From Streptomyces tailanensis (GTDB lineage Bacteria > Actinomycetota > Actinomycetes > Streptomycetales > Streptomycetaceae): 44,239 nt of DNA. The stretch is taken from the NCBI RefSeq assembly GCF_008386495.1, contig NZ_VTHJ01000033.1, forward strand, positions 53,118 to 97,356. Reading direction: 5' to 3'. Numbering within the stretch: position 1 is the first letter of the stretch; the number at the start of each line of letters is the position of its first letter. The notes under the pieces were generated by a model. That model ran no database searches. It saw nothing but the letters and a program-made list of their open reading frames with translations, and had not been told where the DNA came from. Of the stretch, positions 33,193-42,311 are shown piece after piece. Position numbers and translations under genes: made by a program.

Positions 33193-33193
33193 T
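33188..33193 (+). promoter_or_regulatory. -10 element of tRNA-Gly(GCC) copy 2 overlapping a stop codon
   Basis: TATAGT, one base from the TATAAT consensus, contains the TAG stop of the response regulator and lies 22 bases before the tRNA. The -35 would fall inside the coding sequence, where no strong match is seen. Confidence 0.5.
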
Positions 33194-33215
33194 AGGCGTC
33201 GCGCCACGGCGCAAC

Positions 33216-33288
33216 GCGGACGTAGCTCAGTTGGTAGAGCGCAACCTTGCCAAGGTTGAGGTCGCCAGTTCGAACCTGGTCGTCCGCT
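33216..33288 (+). tRNA. tRNA-Gly (anticodon GCC), copy 2
   Basis: It differs from copy 1 (29085-29157) only in the T arm: GCCAG-TTCGAAC-CTGGT, a compensatory G-C to C-G swap plus G to A in the loop. Canonical structure; discriminator T. Confidence 0.96.
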
Positions 33289-33297
33289 CCAGATCAG

Positions 33298-33364
33298 AGC
33301 CCCCGGTTCCGGCCGGGGGCTTTGTCGTGGCCGCTCTTGCCCCCGGTTCTCACCGGGGGCTTTT
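33298..33364. terminator. Tandem terminators between tRNA-Gly and purC
   Basis: Two hairpins follow each other: AGCCCCCGG/CCGGGGGCT (33298-33321) with TTTG, and GCCCCCGGT/ACCGGGGGC (33339-33360) with TTTT. They serve the tRNA on the plus strand; the second also ends 12 bases from the purC stop. Confidence 0.85.
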
Positions 33365-33375
33365 CGCGTTACGCG

Positions 33376-34275
33376 TTACGCCCAGCTCGTACCCGTCAGG
33401 CGCTCGTACGCCTCCACATACTTCGCGCGGGTCGCGGCGATGATCTCCTCGGGGAGCGGCGGCGGGGGCTGCTCGCTCTTGCGGTCCCAGCCGGAGGCGG
33501 TGGAGGTCAGCCAGTCGCGTACGAACTGCTTGTCGAAGGACGGCTGGGCGTGGCCCGGCTCCCACTGGTCGGCCGGCCAGAAGCGGGAGGAGTCGGGGGT
33601 GAGGACCTCGTCGGCGAGGACGAGGGTGTCGTCCTCGTAGCCGAACTCGAACTTGGTGTCGGCGAGGATGATGCCCCGGTCGCGGGCGATGTCACGGGCG
33701 CGGCTGTACACCGCGAGGGTCGTCTGGCGCAGCTGGGCGGCGGTCTCCGCGCCGACCTGGCGGGCGACCTCCTCGTACGACACGTTCTCGTCGTGCTCGC
33801 CGACGGCGGCCTTGGTGGCCGGGGTGAAGATCGGCGCGGGGAGTTCCGAGCCGTCGACCAGGCCCTCGGGGAGGGCGAGGCCGCAGACCGTACGGGACTC
33901 GTTGTACTCCAGCAGGCCCGAGCCGGTGAGATAGCCGCGGGCGACCGCCTCCACGGGGACCATCCGCAGGGACTTGCAGACGAGCGTGCGGCCCGCCCAG
34001 TCGGCGGGGGCGCCCGGCGGGAGTTCGGTGCTCAGGACGTGATTCGGGACCAGGTCGGCGAGCTGGTCGAACCACCAGAGGGAGAGCTGCGTGAGGACGC
34101 GCCCCTTGTCGGGGATCTCCGTCGGCAGTACCCAGTCGAACGCGGACGTTCGATCGCTGGCGACCATCACGAGGTCGCCCGCCTCGTTCTGGTACAGCTC
34201 GCGCACCTTGCCGGTGTGCAGATGCACCAGGCCCGGAACCTGAATCGGCTCGGGCTTTTCTACGAATCCGGACAC
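33376..34275 (-). CDS. purC: Phosphoribosylaminoimidazole-succinocarboxamide (SAICAR) synthase
   Basis: The protein is 299 residues from GTG 34275, with GGGGAGGAACC just upstream; the ORF extension to 34329 is not needed. Conserved PurC segments are HTGKVRELYQ, DRTSAFDWVLPTEIPDKGRV, ARGYLTGSG, SYEEVARQVG, LADTKFEFG and TPDSSRFWP. It joins CAIR with aspartate, using ATP, to give SAICAR. This is the long eukaryote-like PurC type usual in actinobacteria. It is monocistronic, with no pur gene adjacent. Confidence 0.97.
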   Translation of the reverse strand: MSGFVEKPEPIQVPGLVHLHTGKVRELYQNEAGDLVMVASDRTSAFDWVLPTEIPDKGRVLTQLSLWWFDQLADLVPNHVLSTELPPGAPADWAGRTLVCKSLRMVPVEAVARGYLTGSGLLEYNESRTVCGLALPEGLVDGSELPAPIFTPATKAAVGEHDENVSYEEVARQVGAETAAQLRQTTLAVYSRARDIARDRGIILADTKFEFGYEDDTLVLADEVLTPDSSRFWPADQWEPGHAQPSFDKQFVRDWLTSTASGWDRKSEQPPPPLPEEIIAATRAKYVEAYERLTGTSWA

Positions 34276-34410
34276 GGTTCCTCCCCGTGGTGATGTCCAA
34301 GTGGCTCGATTGTCCCGTATCGGGAGCACCGATACCGGCCAGGGGGCATGGAGGGGGCTGTGGCGAGTGTCGCAGCGAGCATTGTGGCGGAGGTCGCGAG
34401 GGCTGGGGGC

Positions 34411-36006
34411 TCACTCTCGTTTGCAGATGCGGTCCAGGAGGTTCGCGGTGGCTCGTTGGATACGAGCGTCCACGTGGCCGGGGCGGTCCAGAGCCGGGGA
34501 CCAGGCGAATGTTCCGGATGCGAAGACCCAGGCGCCGGAGGGGGCCCGGTAGAGGGAGGTCTCCTGGTGGCGGACTGCACCGCGGGTGTCCCGGTACGGG
34601 GAGTGGGCGAGGAGTTTGCGGCCCTGGTGCTCGGGAAGCGGGGTGCGGGGGAAGTAACGGTCGGCCTCGCCGGCGACCATGCCCTTCAGCTCGTCGTTCT
34701 CCTGGGCGCCGGTCGCGTCCCAGAGCCAGTGGTCGGCGTTGCGCACGACCAGGGGGTGGGGTTCGGGGACCCGGCCCTCGTACTGGATGCCCATCAACTG
34801 CTGCTCGGGGCGGTCGATTTCGCGCCACAGTACGGGTTTTCCGGGACCCCGGCGTTTTCGGCACGTGAGGAGCCGGTCGGAGGCTCCGGACGGCGACGGG
34901 CTCAACTCCACCTGCCAGTACATGGTGTTGGAGGAGAGGAAGACGAGTGAGGTGCCGGTGTCGCGGGCGAGCTCGGCGGTGCGGCGCATCGGCGCCGACC
35001 AGTACTCGTCGTGGCCCGGGAAGACCAGCCCTCGGTAGCGGGTGGGGTCGACGCGGCCGGAGTGCAGGTCACGGGCGTCGGCGTAGGCGAGGTCGTAGCC
35101 GTAGCGCTCGGCCCAGCGGATGAAGTCGTAGGCGTGGCCGACGTGGAGGGGGAGGCCGGCACCGGCGTACGGGCGGTCGAAGGAGACGGTCGTCGCGGCC
35201 TCGGACTCACCGAGGAGACGGCCTTCGTCGTCCCAGGCGTGGTAGAGGCTGGCGCCCGTGCGGCCGTCCTCCGGGTACAGGTTGTACGCCTGCCAGGTGA
35301 TGTCCGGGAGCAGGAGCAGCAGGTCGGCGGGGCGGTCGTCGCGGATGGTGAACGGAACGTGGGAGCGGTGGCCGTCGGCGGTGGTGAGGACCGCCACGTA
35401 CGCGCCGACGTTCCAGAAGCTCGGGATCTGCAGGCGCCAGGACAGCCACCAGTGGTGGCAGGAGACCGTGCGGTCGGCGGTGAGCGGCGGCGGCTGGACG
35501 ATGCCGGCGAGGCGGGGGCTGGTGGTGATCTTCGCGGCGCCGTCGCCGCCGTAGTGGCCGACGCGGTAGATGTCGACGCCGAATTCCTGGGGCGGGTCCA
35601 CCGTGATGTGGAAGTCGATGGACTCGCCGGGCGCGGCGGCGCCGGTCGATGTGAACCCTTTGATCTGGCGGTGCACGTCGTCCGCGGAGCGCGGGCTCGC
35701 CGGGGTGCGCGGGCCGGTGGCCTTGGCCTGCGGCTCGGGCAGGGCCTGGTCCACGTACCAGGGGACGACCTGGCCCGTGTCGTCGAAGTACGTCACAGCG
35801 CCTCGTAGCCAGGGGACGGGGCCCTGACCGAAGGGGTCGGTGACGGCGTGGGCGAGGGCGCCTGATTCCCAGCGGGGGATGTGAGGGGTCGAGGGGTTGG
35901 AGGAGTCGGAAGGATCGGAACGGCCGGAAGCGTCTGTTTGGTCCCCGTGGGCCCCATGGTCCGTGTGGTCAGTGTGGTCCGGCTGTTTCGAGCGGTCCGA
36001 GCCCAT
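34411..36006 (-). CDS. N,N-dimethylformamidase beta-subunit-like protein
   Basis: The protein is 531 residues from ATG 36006 (GGGAGGGGAG upstream). The first 45 residues are low complexity with tandem Asp-His-Thr repeats (DHTDHTDHG) and Asp/Ser/Pro stretches. The rest matches the large C-terminal domain of dimethylformamidase beta subunits: a beta-rich segment (SIDFHITVDPPQEFGVDIYR), then a glutaminase-like fold with LPDITWQAYNLYPEDG, GYDLAYADARDL, GLVFPGHDEYWS and SLVFLSSNTMYWQVEL. GHDEYW is the conserved block near the mononuclear iron site. No alpha subunit is nearby and Streptomyces is not a typical formamide degrader, so the substrate is open. There is no signal peptide, though the N-terminal His/Asp repeat could bind metal. 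Confidence 0.85.
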   Translation of the reverse strand: MGSDRSKQPDHTDHTDHGAHGDQTDASGRSDPSDSSNPSTPHIPRWESGALAHAVTDPFGQGPVPWLRGAVTYFDDTGQVVPWYVDQALPEPQAKATGPRTPASPRSADDVHRQIKGFTSTGAAAPGESIDFHITVDPPQEFGVDIYRVGHYGGDGAAKITTSPRLAGIVQPPPLTADRTVSCHHWWLSWRLQIPSFWNVGAYVAVLTTADGHRSHVPFTIRDDRPADLLLLLPDITWQAYNLYPEDGRTGASLYHAWDDEGRLLGESEAATTVSFDRPYAGAGLPLHVGHAYDFIRWAERYGYDLAYADARDLHSGRVDPTRYRGLVFPGHDEYWSAPMRRTAELARDTGTSLVFLSSNTMYWQVELSPSPSGASDRLLTCRKRRGPGKPVLWREIDRPEQQLMGIQYEGRVPEPHPLVVRNADHWLWDATGAQENDELKGMVAGEADRYFPRTPLPEHQGRKLLAHSPYRDTRGAVRHQETSLYRAPSGAWVFASGTFAWSPALDRPGHVDARIQRATANLLDRICKRE

Positions 36007-36158
36007 GAGTTCTCCCCTCCCTCGTCCCCCGTGAGCCTTTGCAAGCCCTTGCTACGTACGCGATCGGTCCCAGCACATCACATTACGCACGCGCTCCGTC
36101 ACCGTTCGTTGCGAATTGATGAGAATGGAACAACTGGCTCCGGATGGGGAGTTGGGGG

Positions 36159-38111
36159 TCAGACGAGACGGACCGGCTTTTCCGGGCGGACGCCGAGGTG
36201 GCGGAGCCAGTCGCGGAGGGGGGTGGGGTCGCCCTCTTCGACGAGGGTGAGGACTCGGGGGGTGAGGTCGGCGGCCCGTTCGCCGTTGACGAGGAGGGAG
36301 GGGCCGTCCAGCCAGTCGAGGCCGGGGGTCGCGCCGGCCGTGTCCATCGCGGCGCAGCAGACCATCGCGGTGACGTGTTCGGTCAGGAGTTCGCGGCCGG
36401 TGCGGGGCGGTTGCATCGGGAACAGCGGCAGCAGGCCGTCGTCCCACAAGGCCCGGTCCGGACCCTGCGGTTCGGCTCCGCCGGGTCCGGTCGATACGGC
36501 GGCCGGGGCCGAGGCCTCCTCCCGCGCCAACTCGGCGGTCAGCTCCGCGGCGAGCGCGGCGGACTGGGCGTGGGCGAGGACGGGTTCGTCGTCCTCTTCG
36601 CTTGGGCTGCGGTTGCGGTGGTCGTCGTCGCCCCCGGGGGTGGATATGCCTTGGCGCGTCGGGTCGGCCTCTTGGGCGAGGTCGTCGGGGTCGGAGGCCG
36701 CGTCGGGGCCGCCGGTATCGGTGTGGTGCGGGCCGTCGTCGGTCGGCTCGGCTGTCGGCGAGGCCGTCAGGTGGTCCAGTACCTGTGCCAGGGTCGGGCC
36801 CGTGGGGACCGGGCCCGTTCCGTCCGGGCCCGTGGCTGTCGCGTGGCGGACGCCGAGCGCGTCCAGGACGCGGTGGAGGCGGGCCGCGTCGGTGCGCCAC
36901 TTGCGGTCGACGACGTCGTCCGGGTACTCGTGCCAGTCCACCGGGGCCCAGTCCGGGCCGGGCTCGGCGGGGCCGCCGTGGAAGAGGCGCGCGGCGAGGA
37001 GAGAGGCGGCCTCGTCGACCGCGCCGGGCTCTTCTAGCAGGTCGCAGGCGGGGCGCTCGCCGAGCCGGGAGGCGAAGCCCTCGGCGAGGCGATCGCGGCG
37101 GGACAGCTCCGTGAGCGCGGCGACGACACCCGCGTCGAGACGGGACGGCCAGCGGCCCATCCGCCACGCGGGCAGCGCGACCCGGGTGAGGAGGCGGTCC
37201 CAGCCCGCGTAGGCCAGGCCCACCTGCTCCTGGGCGACGATCCGCAGACCGTAATCCACAGCCTGTGCACGCTCGGCCGCGGCGGCGGCCACCCCCCGCT
37301 CCATCTCGGCCGCGTGCCCCCGGCAACCGCGCAGCAACAGCCGGGTCACCCAGCCGGCCCCGCCCAGCACCGTACGGACCAGAGGGCCGTGGGTCGGGGC
37401 CGAGGTGACGGCCACGGCCGCGTCCAGCCCCCGTACGAAACGGCGGGCCGCGGCTATGTCCGGGTGCGCCGACGGACCCGTGCCCGCGACGACCGGCGCC
37501 AGCACCGCCCTCAGCTCGCCCACCCGCATCCACCACAGGAACGGTGAACCGATGACCAGCACGGGTGCGGTGGGTGCGCGGTGCCGTGGGCCCGACGACA
37601 GGCCGGACGGCAGCCCGCGGGCGCCCGCCATCTCGTCTCCGGAGGCGGACGCGGAGGCCGAGGACGCCGGTGGGCTCGTGGTCGGCGGGGCGTGGGACGG
37701 GTGGGTGCGGTCCTCCAGCCAGCTGTCGCAGTCGGGGGTGAGGGCTATCGCGGAGGGAGGCGGGACGTCGAGGCGGTCAGCGAGGTCGCGGACCAGGCGG
37801 TAGAGGTCGGGCGCGGCCTCCTCGGTGATCGACACGGTGGGGCTGACGGCGGGCCGGGCGCGGGCGACGACGAGTGCGATGCCGACGGCGGCGAGCAGGA
37901 CGAGGACGGCGATGGCGGAGACGGCCCAGCCCGCCGCGGACCAGCCCGGGCCGGTGAGATGCCCGGTGGAATCGCCGGCCAGCAGGATCACGGCGATGGC
38001 CGCGGGCAGCAGGGCCACGGCCAGCGCCCTGCCGCGCACGCGCAGCACGGCGAGAGCCCGGGAACGCGCGGCCTGCGCGCCCGCCTCCTCACCACCAGCC
38101 ATACCGGTCAC
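36159..38111 (-). CDS. Membrane protein resembling an M48 peptidase without its zinc motif
   Basis: The protein is 650 residues. Two transmembrane helices (about 28-46 and 61-83) are followed by DLYRLVRDLADRLDVPPPSA and IALTPDCDSWLED, then VLVIGSPFLWWMRVGELRAV. This is the order seen in HtpX/M48 peptidases up to the active site, but where HELGH should follow LRAVLA the protein has PVVAG (206-210). An insert rich in Pro/Ser/Ala (135-182) and a disordered acidic segment (about 430-530) interrupt it. It is therefore probably a pseudo-protease acting as a scaffold or regulator. GTG 38111 is the furthest plausible start and ATG 38102 is equally possible; neither has a strong ribosome-binding site. 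The next gene leftwards is the dimethylformamidase-like gene. Confidence 0.75.
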   Translation of the reverse strand: MTGMAGGEEAGAQAARSRALAVLRVRGRALAVALLPAAIAVILLAGDSTGHLTGPGWSAAGWAVSAIAVLVLLAAVGIALVVARARPAVSPTVSITEEAAPDLYRLVRDLADRLDVPPPSAIALTPDCDSWLEDRTHPSHAPPTTSPPASSASASASGDEMAGARGLPSGLSSGPRHRAPTAPVLVIGSPFLWWMRVGELRAVLAPVVAGTGPSAHPDIAAARRFVRGLDAAVAVTSAPTHGPLVRTVLGGAGWVTRLLLRGCRGHAAEMERGVAAAAAERAQAVDYGLRIVAQEQVGLAYAGWDRLLTRVALPAWRMGRWPSRLDAGVVAALTELSRRDRLAEGFASRLGERPACDLLEEPGAVDEAASLLAARLFHGGPAEPGPDWAPVDWHEYPDDVVDRKWRTDAARLHRVLDALGVRHATATGPDGTGPVPTGPTLAQVLDHLTASPTAEPTDDGPHHTDTGGPDAASDPDDLAQEADPTRQGISTPGGDDDHRNRSPSEEDDEPVLAHAQSAALAAELTAELAREEASAPAAVSTGPGGAEPQGPDRALWDDGLLPLFPMQPPRTGRELLTEHVTAMVCCAAMDTAGATPGLDWLDGPSLLVNGERAADLTPRVLTLVEEGDPTPLRDWLRHLGVRPEKPVRLV

Positions 38112-38458
38112 GACCCGACGTCACCCCCTGCTGTCCCGTGCGGCGCGCTCCGCGACCTTGTGCGTCACGATGGTCGCCGCCGAATGCCCTGGCGTTGCTC
38201 ACTCCCCCACTGTGGCACCCACCACTGACATCGCAATGCCGATGGGCCAAGTGCCGGAACACCTGCGCCGCACCATAGTTGGGGCTTCGACCCTCGTCAG
38301 CCGGATGGACCATCGCTCACTCGATGGAATGGCTTTGGGGAAAGGTGGATGACGCTGGGCAAGGATCGGGCCCCGGATTCCGCCGGGATTCCCAGGGGTT
38401 TCTGGGGACCTCCGAGGGATTCCGGGGCCTGAGGGTCGTACCCGTTGATGTCAGGTGG
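38112..38458. other. Intergenic region between purD and the M48-like gene
   Basis: 347 bp with no supported gene. Near purD there is a nested dyad: outer GGCCCCGGA/TCCGGGGCC (38369-38377, 38421-38429) and inner CCCAG/CTGGG (38391-38406), a possible weak purD terminator. The rest must hold the promoter of the M48-like gene; no clear hexamers are visible. Confidence 0.5.
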
Positions 38459-39712
38459 TCACGCCTCGGCTGCCGCCGTCGCCGCGATGTCCGTACGGTG
38501 CTGGGAGCCGTCGAGGTTGATGCGGGCGACGGCGGTGTACGCGCGGTCGCGGGCCTGGGTGAGGTCCTTGCCGGTGGCCGTGACGGACAGGACGCGGCCA
38601 CCGGCGCTGACGATGTCGTCGCCGTCGCGCTTGGTGCCGGCGTGCAGGACGTACGCGTGCGGGGCGTCCACGGCGGCCACCTCGTCGAGCCCGGTGATGG
38701 GGTCGCCGGTGCGCGGCGTGCCGGGGTAGTTGTGCGAGGCCAGGACCACGGTGACGGCCGCGTCGTCGCTCCAGCGGAGGGGTTCGAGGTCGGCGAGGGT
38801 GCCGTTGGCCGCGGCGAGCAGGACACCGGCCAGCGGGGTCTTCAGGCGGGCGAGGACGACCTGGGTCTCCGGGTCGCCGAACCGGGCGTTGAACTCGATG
38901 ACCCGTACACCACGACTGGTGATCGCCAGGCCCGCGTAGAGGAGGCCGGAGAAGGGGGTGCCCCGGCGCCGCATCTCGTCGACGGTGGGCTGCAGCACGG
39001 TCTGCGACACCTCCTCGACCAGCTTCGGGTCGGCCCACGGGAGCGGCGAGTACGCGCCCATGCCGCCGGTGTTGGGGCCCTCGTCGCCGTCGAGGGCGCG
39101 CTTGAAGTCCTGGGCGGGCTGGAGCGGGAGGACGGTCTCGCCGTCGGTGATCGCGAAGAGGGAGACCTCGGGGCCGTCCAGGAACTCCTCGATGACGACC
39201 CGGCCGCAGGCGAGCGCGTGCTCACGGGCCTTGGCGAGGTCCGGCGTCACGACGACACCCTTGCCGGCCGCCAGCCCGTCGTCCTTCACGACGTACGGGG
39301 CGCCGAACGCGTCCAGGGCCTCGTCGATCTCCTCGGCGGTCGTGCACACGTACGAGCGCGCGGTGGGCACGCCCGCTCCGGCCATGACCTCCTTGGCGAA
39401 GGCCTTGGACCCTTCCAGCTGCGCGGCCTCCCCGGACGGCCCGAACACCGGGATGCCCACCGCGCGCACGGCGTCGGCGACACCCGCGACCAGCGGGGCC
39501 TCCGGGCCCACGACCACCAGGTCGGCTTCCAGCCGGGTGGCCAGCGCGGTCACGGCGGCGCCGTCCAGCGCGTCGGCCGAGTGCAGCTCGGCCACCTCCG
39601 CGATGCCCGCGTTGCCGGGCGCGCAGTGGAGCGCGGTGACGTCGGAGTCGAGGGACAGGGAACGGCACAGCGCGTGCTCACGAGCACCGCTACCAATGAC
39701 GAGGACCTTCAC
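38459..39712 (-). CDS. purD: Phosphoribosylamine-glycine ligase (GAR synthetase)
   Basis: The protein is 417 residues from GTG 39712, the normal PurD length. It starts KVLVIGSGAREHAL, a family hallmark. The ATP-grasp domain shows APYVVKDDGLAAGKGVVV, GPEVSLFAITDG and the metal-binding region RFGDPETQVVLARL. It joins phosphoribosylamine, the PurF product, with glycine using ATP. Only a weak ribosome-binding site precedes the start. It is downstream of dnaX on the same strand with a 102-bp gap, so it may share some transcription with it. Confidence 0.97.
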   Translation of the reverse strand: MKVLVIGSGAREHALCRSLSLDSDVTALHCAPGNAGIAEVAELHSADALDGAAVTALATRLEADLVVVGPEAPLVAGVADAVRAVGIPVFGPSGEAAQLEGSKAFAKEVMAGAGVPTARSYVCTTAEEIDEALDAFGAPYVVKDDGLAAGKGVVVTPDLAKAREHALACGRVVIEEFLDGPEVSLFAITDGETVLPLQPAQDFKRALDGDEGPNTGGMGAYSPLPWADPKLVEEVSQTVLQPTVDEMRRRGTPFSGLLYAGLAITSRGVRVIEFNARFGDPETQVVLARLKTPLAGVLLAAANGTLADLEPLRWSDDAAVTVVLASHNYPGTPRTGDPITGLDEVAAVDAPHAYVLHAGTKRDGDDIVSAGGRVLSVTATGKDLTQARDRAYTAVARINLDGSQHRTDIAATAAAEA

Positions 39713-39814
39713 GGAGCCAGCCTAACCGGCGGGACGGGGTGCCTTTGTGCGGGCTTCCGAGGAGTGGGACAGCGGGGATTTGTGGGATCGCATGAAAGAT
39801 GGGTGTCCGCCCCG

Positions 39815-42226
39815 CTACTCGTTCGCGATCTCCTCCACCACGGTCGCCCCCAGTTCCCGCACGATCAGTTCGTGGCCGGAGAGGGCGGACTCGTCGAGGT
39901 CGGGGTCGTCGTCCTCGGCGATGTCGTCCTCGGGGGAGACGGGTGGCGGCTCGGGGGCCGGGGGCGGGGCCGGCGCGGCCACGGGCGGAGGTGCCGGAGC
40001 GGACTGGGGCGCAGCCGGTGCCGTGGACGCCGGGCGGGGTGCCGGAGCCGATGGCTGGGGCTGGGCGGGATGCGAGGCCGGGGCCGGGGAACCGCCGTAA
40101 CCGCCGCCGCCTCCGTGGCCGACGCCCCCACCGCCGCCGTATCCGCCTCCGCCGCCGTAGCCACCGGCGGCCGGGGCGGGAGCCCCGTACCCGCCGGGGG
40201 CGCCCACGGGGGGAGCCGAGCCGCCGCCCGACGTGTCGACGATCGCGTCGATCTTCCAGTGCACGTTGAACTGCTCGGCCAGCGCCGCCCGCAGTACGTC
40301 CTCACTGCCGCTGCTCGCGAAGTTGTCCCGCGCGCCCGCGTTGACGAAGCCGATCTGCAGGGTCGTGCCGTCGAAACCGGCCACATGCGCGTTCTGGCTG
40401 AGCAGGATCCAGGTGAACCGGCGGCGGTTCTTCACCGCGTCCAGGACGTTCGGCCACAGCACACGCGGGTCGAGGCCACCGGGGGCGGGGTTGTAGGCGG
40501 CGGGGGCGGACGACGCCGCCGACGGGCCGGGCGGGGCGGCATGCGCGGACGGGGGCGGCGGCGCGGAGGCGCCCGGGCCGCCGCCGGGCGCGGGTCCACC
40601 ACCGGCGGGCGCGGCCGTCGGCCATCCGCCGGGTCGCCGACCACTGCCCGCGGTAGCCGCGGTGGGCCAGGAGCCGGGGGCGGCGGGAGGAGCGGAGGCC
40701 GAGGTGTCGGCGCTGGGGCTGGTCTGCGCGGGAGTGGGCGCGGGCGTGGCGGCAGGGGCCACCGGAGGCGCCTCTTGCGAACCGGCCCCGGGGGGAGCCA
40801 CCGCCCCGGCCGGGCCCGCCGCTCCGCCACCGGCGCCCCCGGCACCGTACGCATCCGGACCCGGCGCGTATCCGCCACGGGCACCCGGCATCCCCGCGGC
40901 CGGAACCCCGGGCGCCCCCGGACCTCCGCCTCCCCGGACCGCGGCCCGAGCCGCCGCGGGCCCGCTCCCCGGCTGAACCGCAGCAGCCGCTCCTCCCTCA
41001 TGTGCCCCGTGGGCGTCAGGCCCGGGCACGTACCCCATCGCGGGCGCGGCCGCGCCTGCGGAGAAGTTCACCCCTCGCTCCAGGCGGTCCAGGCGGGCCA
41101 TGACGGAGCGTTCGTCGCCGTAGGTCGCGGGCAGCAGCACGCGCGCGCAGATCAGTTCGAGCTGGAGGCGGGGCGAGTTGGCACCCCGCATCTCCGTCAA
41201 TCCCTGATTTACGAGGTCGGCGGCCCGGCTGAGCTCGGCGGCGCCGAAGACGCCGGCCTGTGCCCGCATGCGCTCGACGACGTCGGCGGGCGCGTCGAAG
41301 AGCCCCTTCTCGACGGCGTCGGGCACGGCGGCGAGGATCACGAGGTCCCGTAGCCGCTCCAGCAGATCGGCGACGAACCGCCGCGGGTCGTTGCCGCCCT
41401 CGATGACCCGGTCCACGACCTCGAAGGCCGCGGCCCCGTCGCCTGCGGCGAAGGCCTCGACGACGGAGTCGAGCAACGACCCGTCCGTGTAACCGAGCAG
41501 GGACGTGGCCATGGCATACGTCACACCGTCCGAGGTCGCGCCCGCCAGCAGCTGGTCCATGACGGACATCGAGTCACGCACGGAGCCGGCCCCGGCGCGC
41601 ACGACCAGCGGCAGAACTCCCTCCTCGACGGGGATGTTCTCCTTGCCGCAGACCTCGCCCAGATAGTCCCGAAGCGTGCCGGGCGGCACGAGCCGGAACG
41701 GATAATGATGTGTACGCGACCGAATGGTCCCGATGACCTTCTCGGGCTCCGTCGTCGCGAAGATGAACTTGAGGTGCTCCGGCGGCTCCTCGACGACCTT
41801 CAGCAGGGCGTTGAAACCGGCCGACGTGACCATGTGGGCCTCGTCGATGATGTAGATCTTGTACCGGCTGCCCGCAGGCCCGAAGAAGGCCTTCTCCCGC
41901 AGCTCACGGGCGTCGTCCACACCACCGTGCGAAGCGGCGTCGATCTCGATGACGTCGATGGACCCCGGCCCGTTCCGCGCGAGGTCCTGACAGGACTGGC
42001 ACTCCCCGCACGGCGTCGGCGCAGGGCCCTGCTCGCAGTTCAGACACCTGGCGAGAATCCGCGCGCTGGTCGTCTTACCGCATCCACGCGGCCCGCTGAA
42101 CAGGTACGCGTGATTGACCCGGTTGTTCCGCAGCGCCTGCTGCAGCGGGTCGGTGACATGCTCCTGCCCGATGACCTCGGCGAACGACTCCGGGCGATAG
42201 CGGCGGTACAGCGCGAGAGACGACAC
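39815..42226 (-). CDS. dnaX: DNA polymerase III subunit gamma/tau
   Basis: The protein is 803 residues from GTG 42226. The AAA+ clamp-loader core comes first: YRRYRPESFAEVIGQEHVTD, Walker A GPRGCGKTT, the zinc module CLNCEQGPAPTPCGECQSC, IIDEAHM and SRTHHYPFRL. Domain III ends around LLPATYGDE (residue 400). Two very long Gly/Pro/Ala-rich segments (about 430-600 and 680-790) flank a conserved domain-V-like block (DPRVLWPNVLDAVKNRRRF), which in tau contacts the polymerase. I see no A-rich slippery site for a programmed frameshift to gamma. GTG is chosen over the upstream reading because TATAAC lies 9-15 bases before it, implying a leaderless message. The SRP RNA gene lies just upstream on the same strand. 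Confidence 0.95.
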   Translation of the reverse strand: MSSLALYRRYRPESFAEVIGQEHVTDPLQQALRNNRVNHAYLFSGPRGCGKTTSARILARCLNCEQGPAPTPCGECQSCQDLARNGPGSIDVIEIDAASHGGVDDARELREKAFFGPAGSRYKIYIIDEAHMVTSAGFNALLKVVEEPPEHLKFIFATTEPEKVIGTIRSRTHHYPFRLVPPGTLRDYLGEVCGKENIPVEEGVLPLVVRAGAGSVRDSMSVMDQLLAGATSDGVTYAMATSLLGYTDGSLLDSVVEAFAAGDGAAAFEVVDRVIEGGNDPRRFVADLLERLRDLVILAAVPDAVEKGLFDAPADVVERMRAQAGVFGAAELSRAADLVNQGLTEMRGANSPRLQLELICARVLLPATYGDERSVMARLDRLERGVNFSAGAAAPAMGYVPGPDAHGAHEGGAAAAVQPGSGPAAARAAVRGGGGPGAPGVPAAGMPGARGGYAPGPDAYGAGGAGGGAAGPAGAVAPPGAGSQEAPPVAPAATPAPTPAQTSPSADTSASAPPAAPGSWPTAATAGSGRRPGGWPTAAPAGGGPAPGGGPGASAPPPPSAHAAPPGPSAASSAPAAYNPAPGGLDPRVLWPNVLDAVKNRRRFTWILLSQNAHVAGFDGTTLQIGFVNAGARDNFASSGSEDVLRAALAEQFNVHWKIDAIVDTSGGGSAPPVGAPGGYGAPAPAAGGYGGGGGYGGGGGVGHGGGGGYGGSPAPASHPAQPQPSAPAPRPASTAPAAPQSAPAPPPVAAPAPPPAPEPPPVSPEDDIAEDDDPDLDESALSGHELIVRELGATVVEEIANE

Positions 42227-42235
42227 GCATACGAG

Positions 42236-42241
42236 GTTATA
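42236..42241 (-). promoter_or_regulatory. -10 element for leaderless dnaX transcript
   Basis: TATAAC on the minus strand ends 9 bases before the dnaX GTG, and no Shine-Dalgarno is present. Transcription starting 6-9 bases downstream would begin at or next to the start codon. Confidence 0.5.
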
Positions 42242-42311
42242 GCCGCCCACTGACAACAGGGACCGCCGAGCGACCGCCCCCGCCATGACCTTGCGGGCCA
42301 CCGGGAACGCA

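Noticed and set aside
39815..42226. Programmed frameshift producing a gamma subunit within dnaX
   Set aside because: No A-rich slippery heptamer with downstream stem is visible; the Gly/Pro-rich region continues in one frame.
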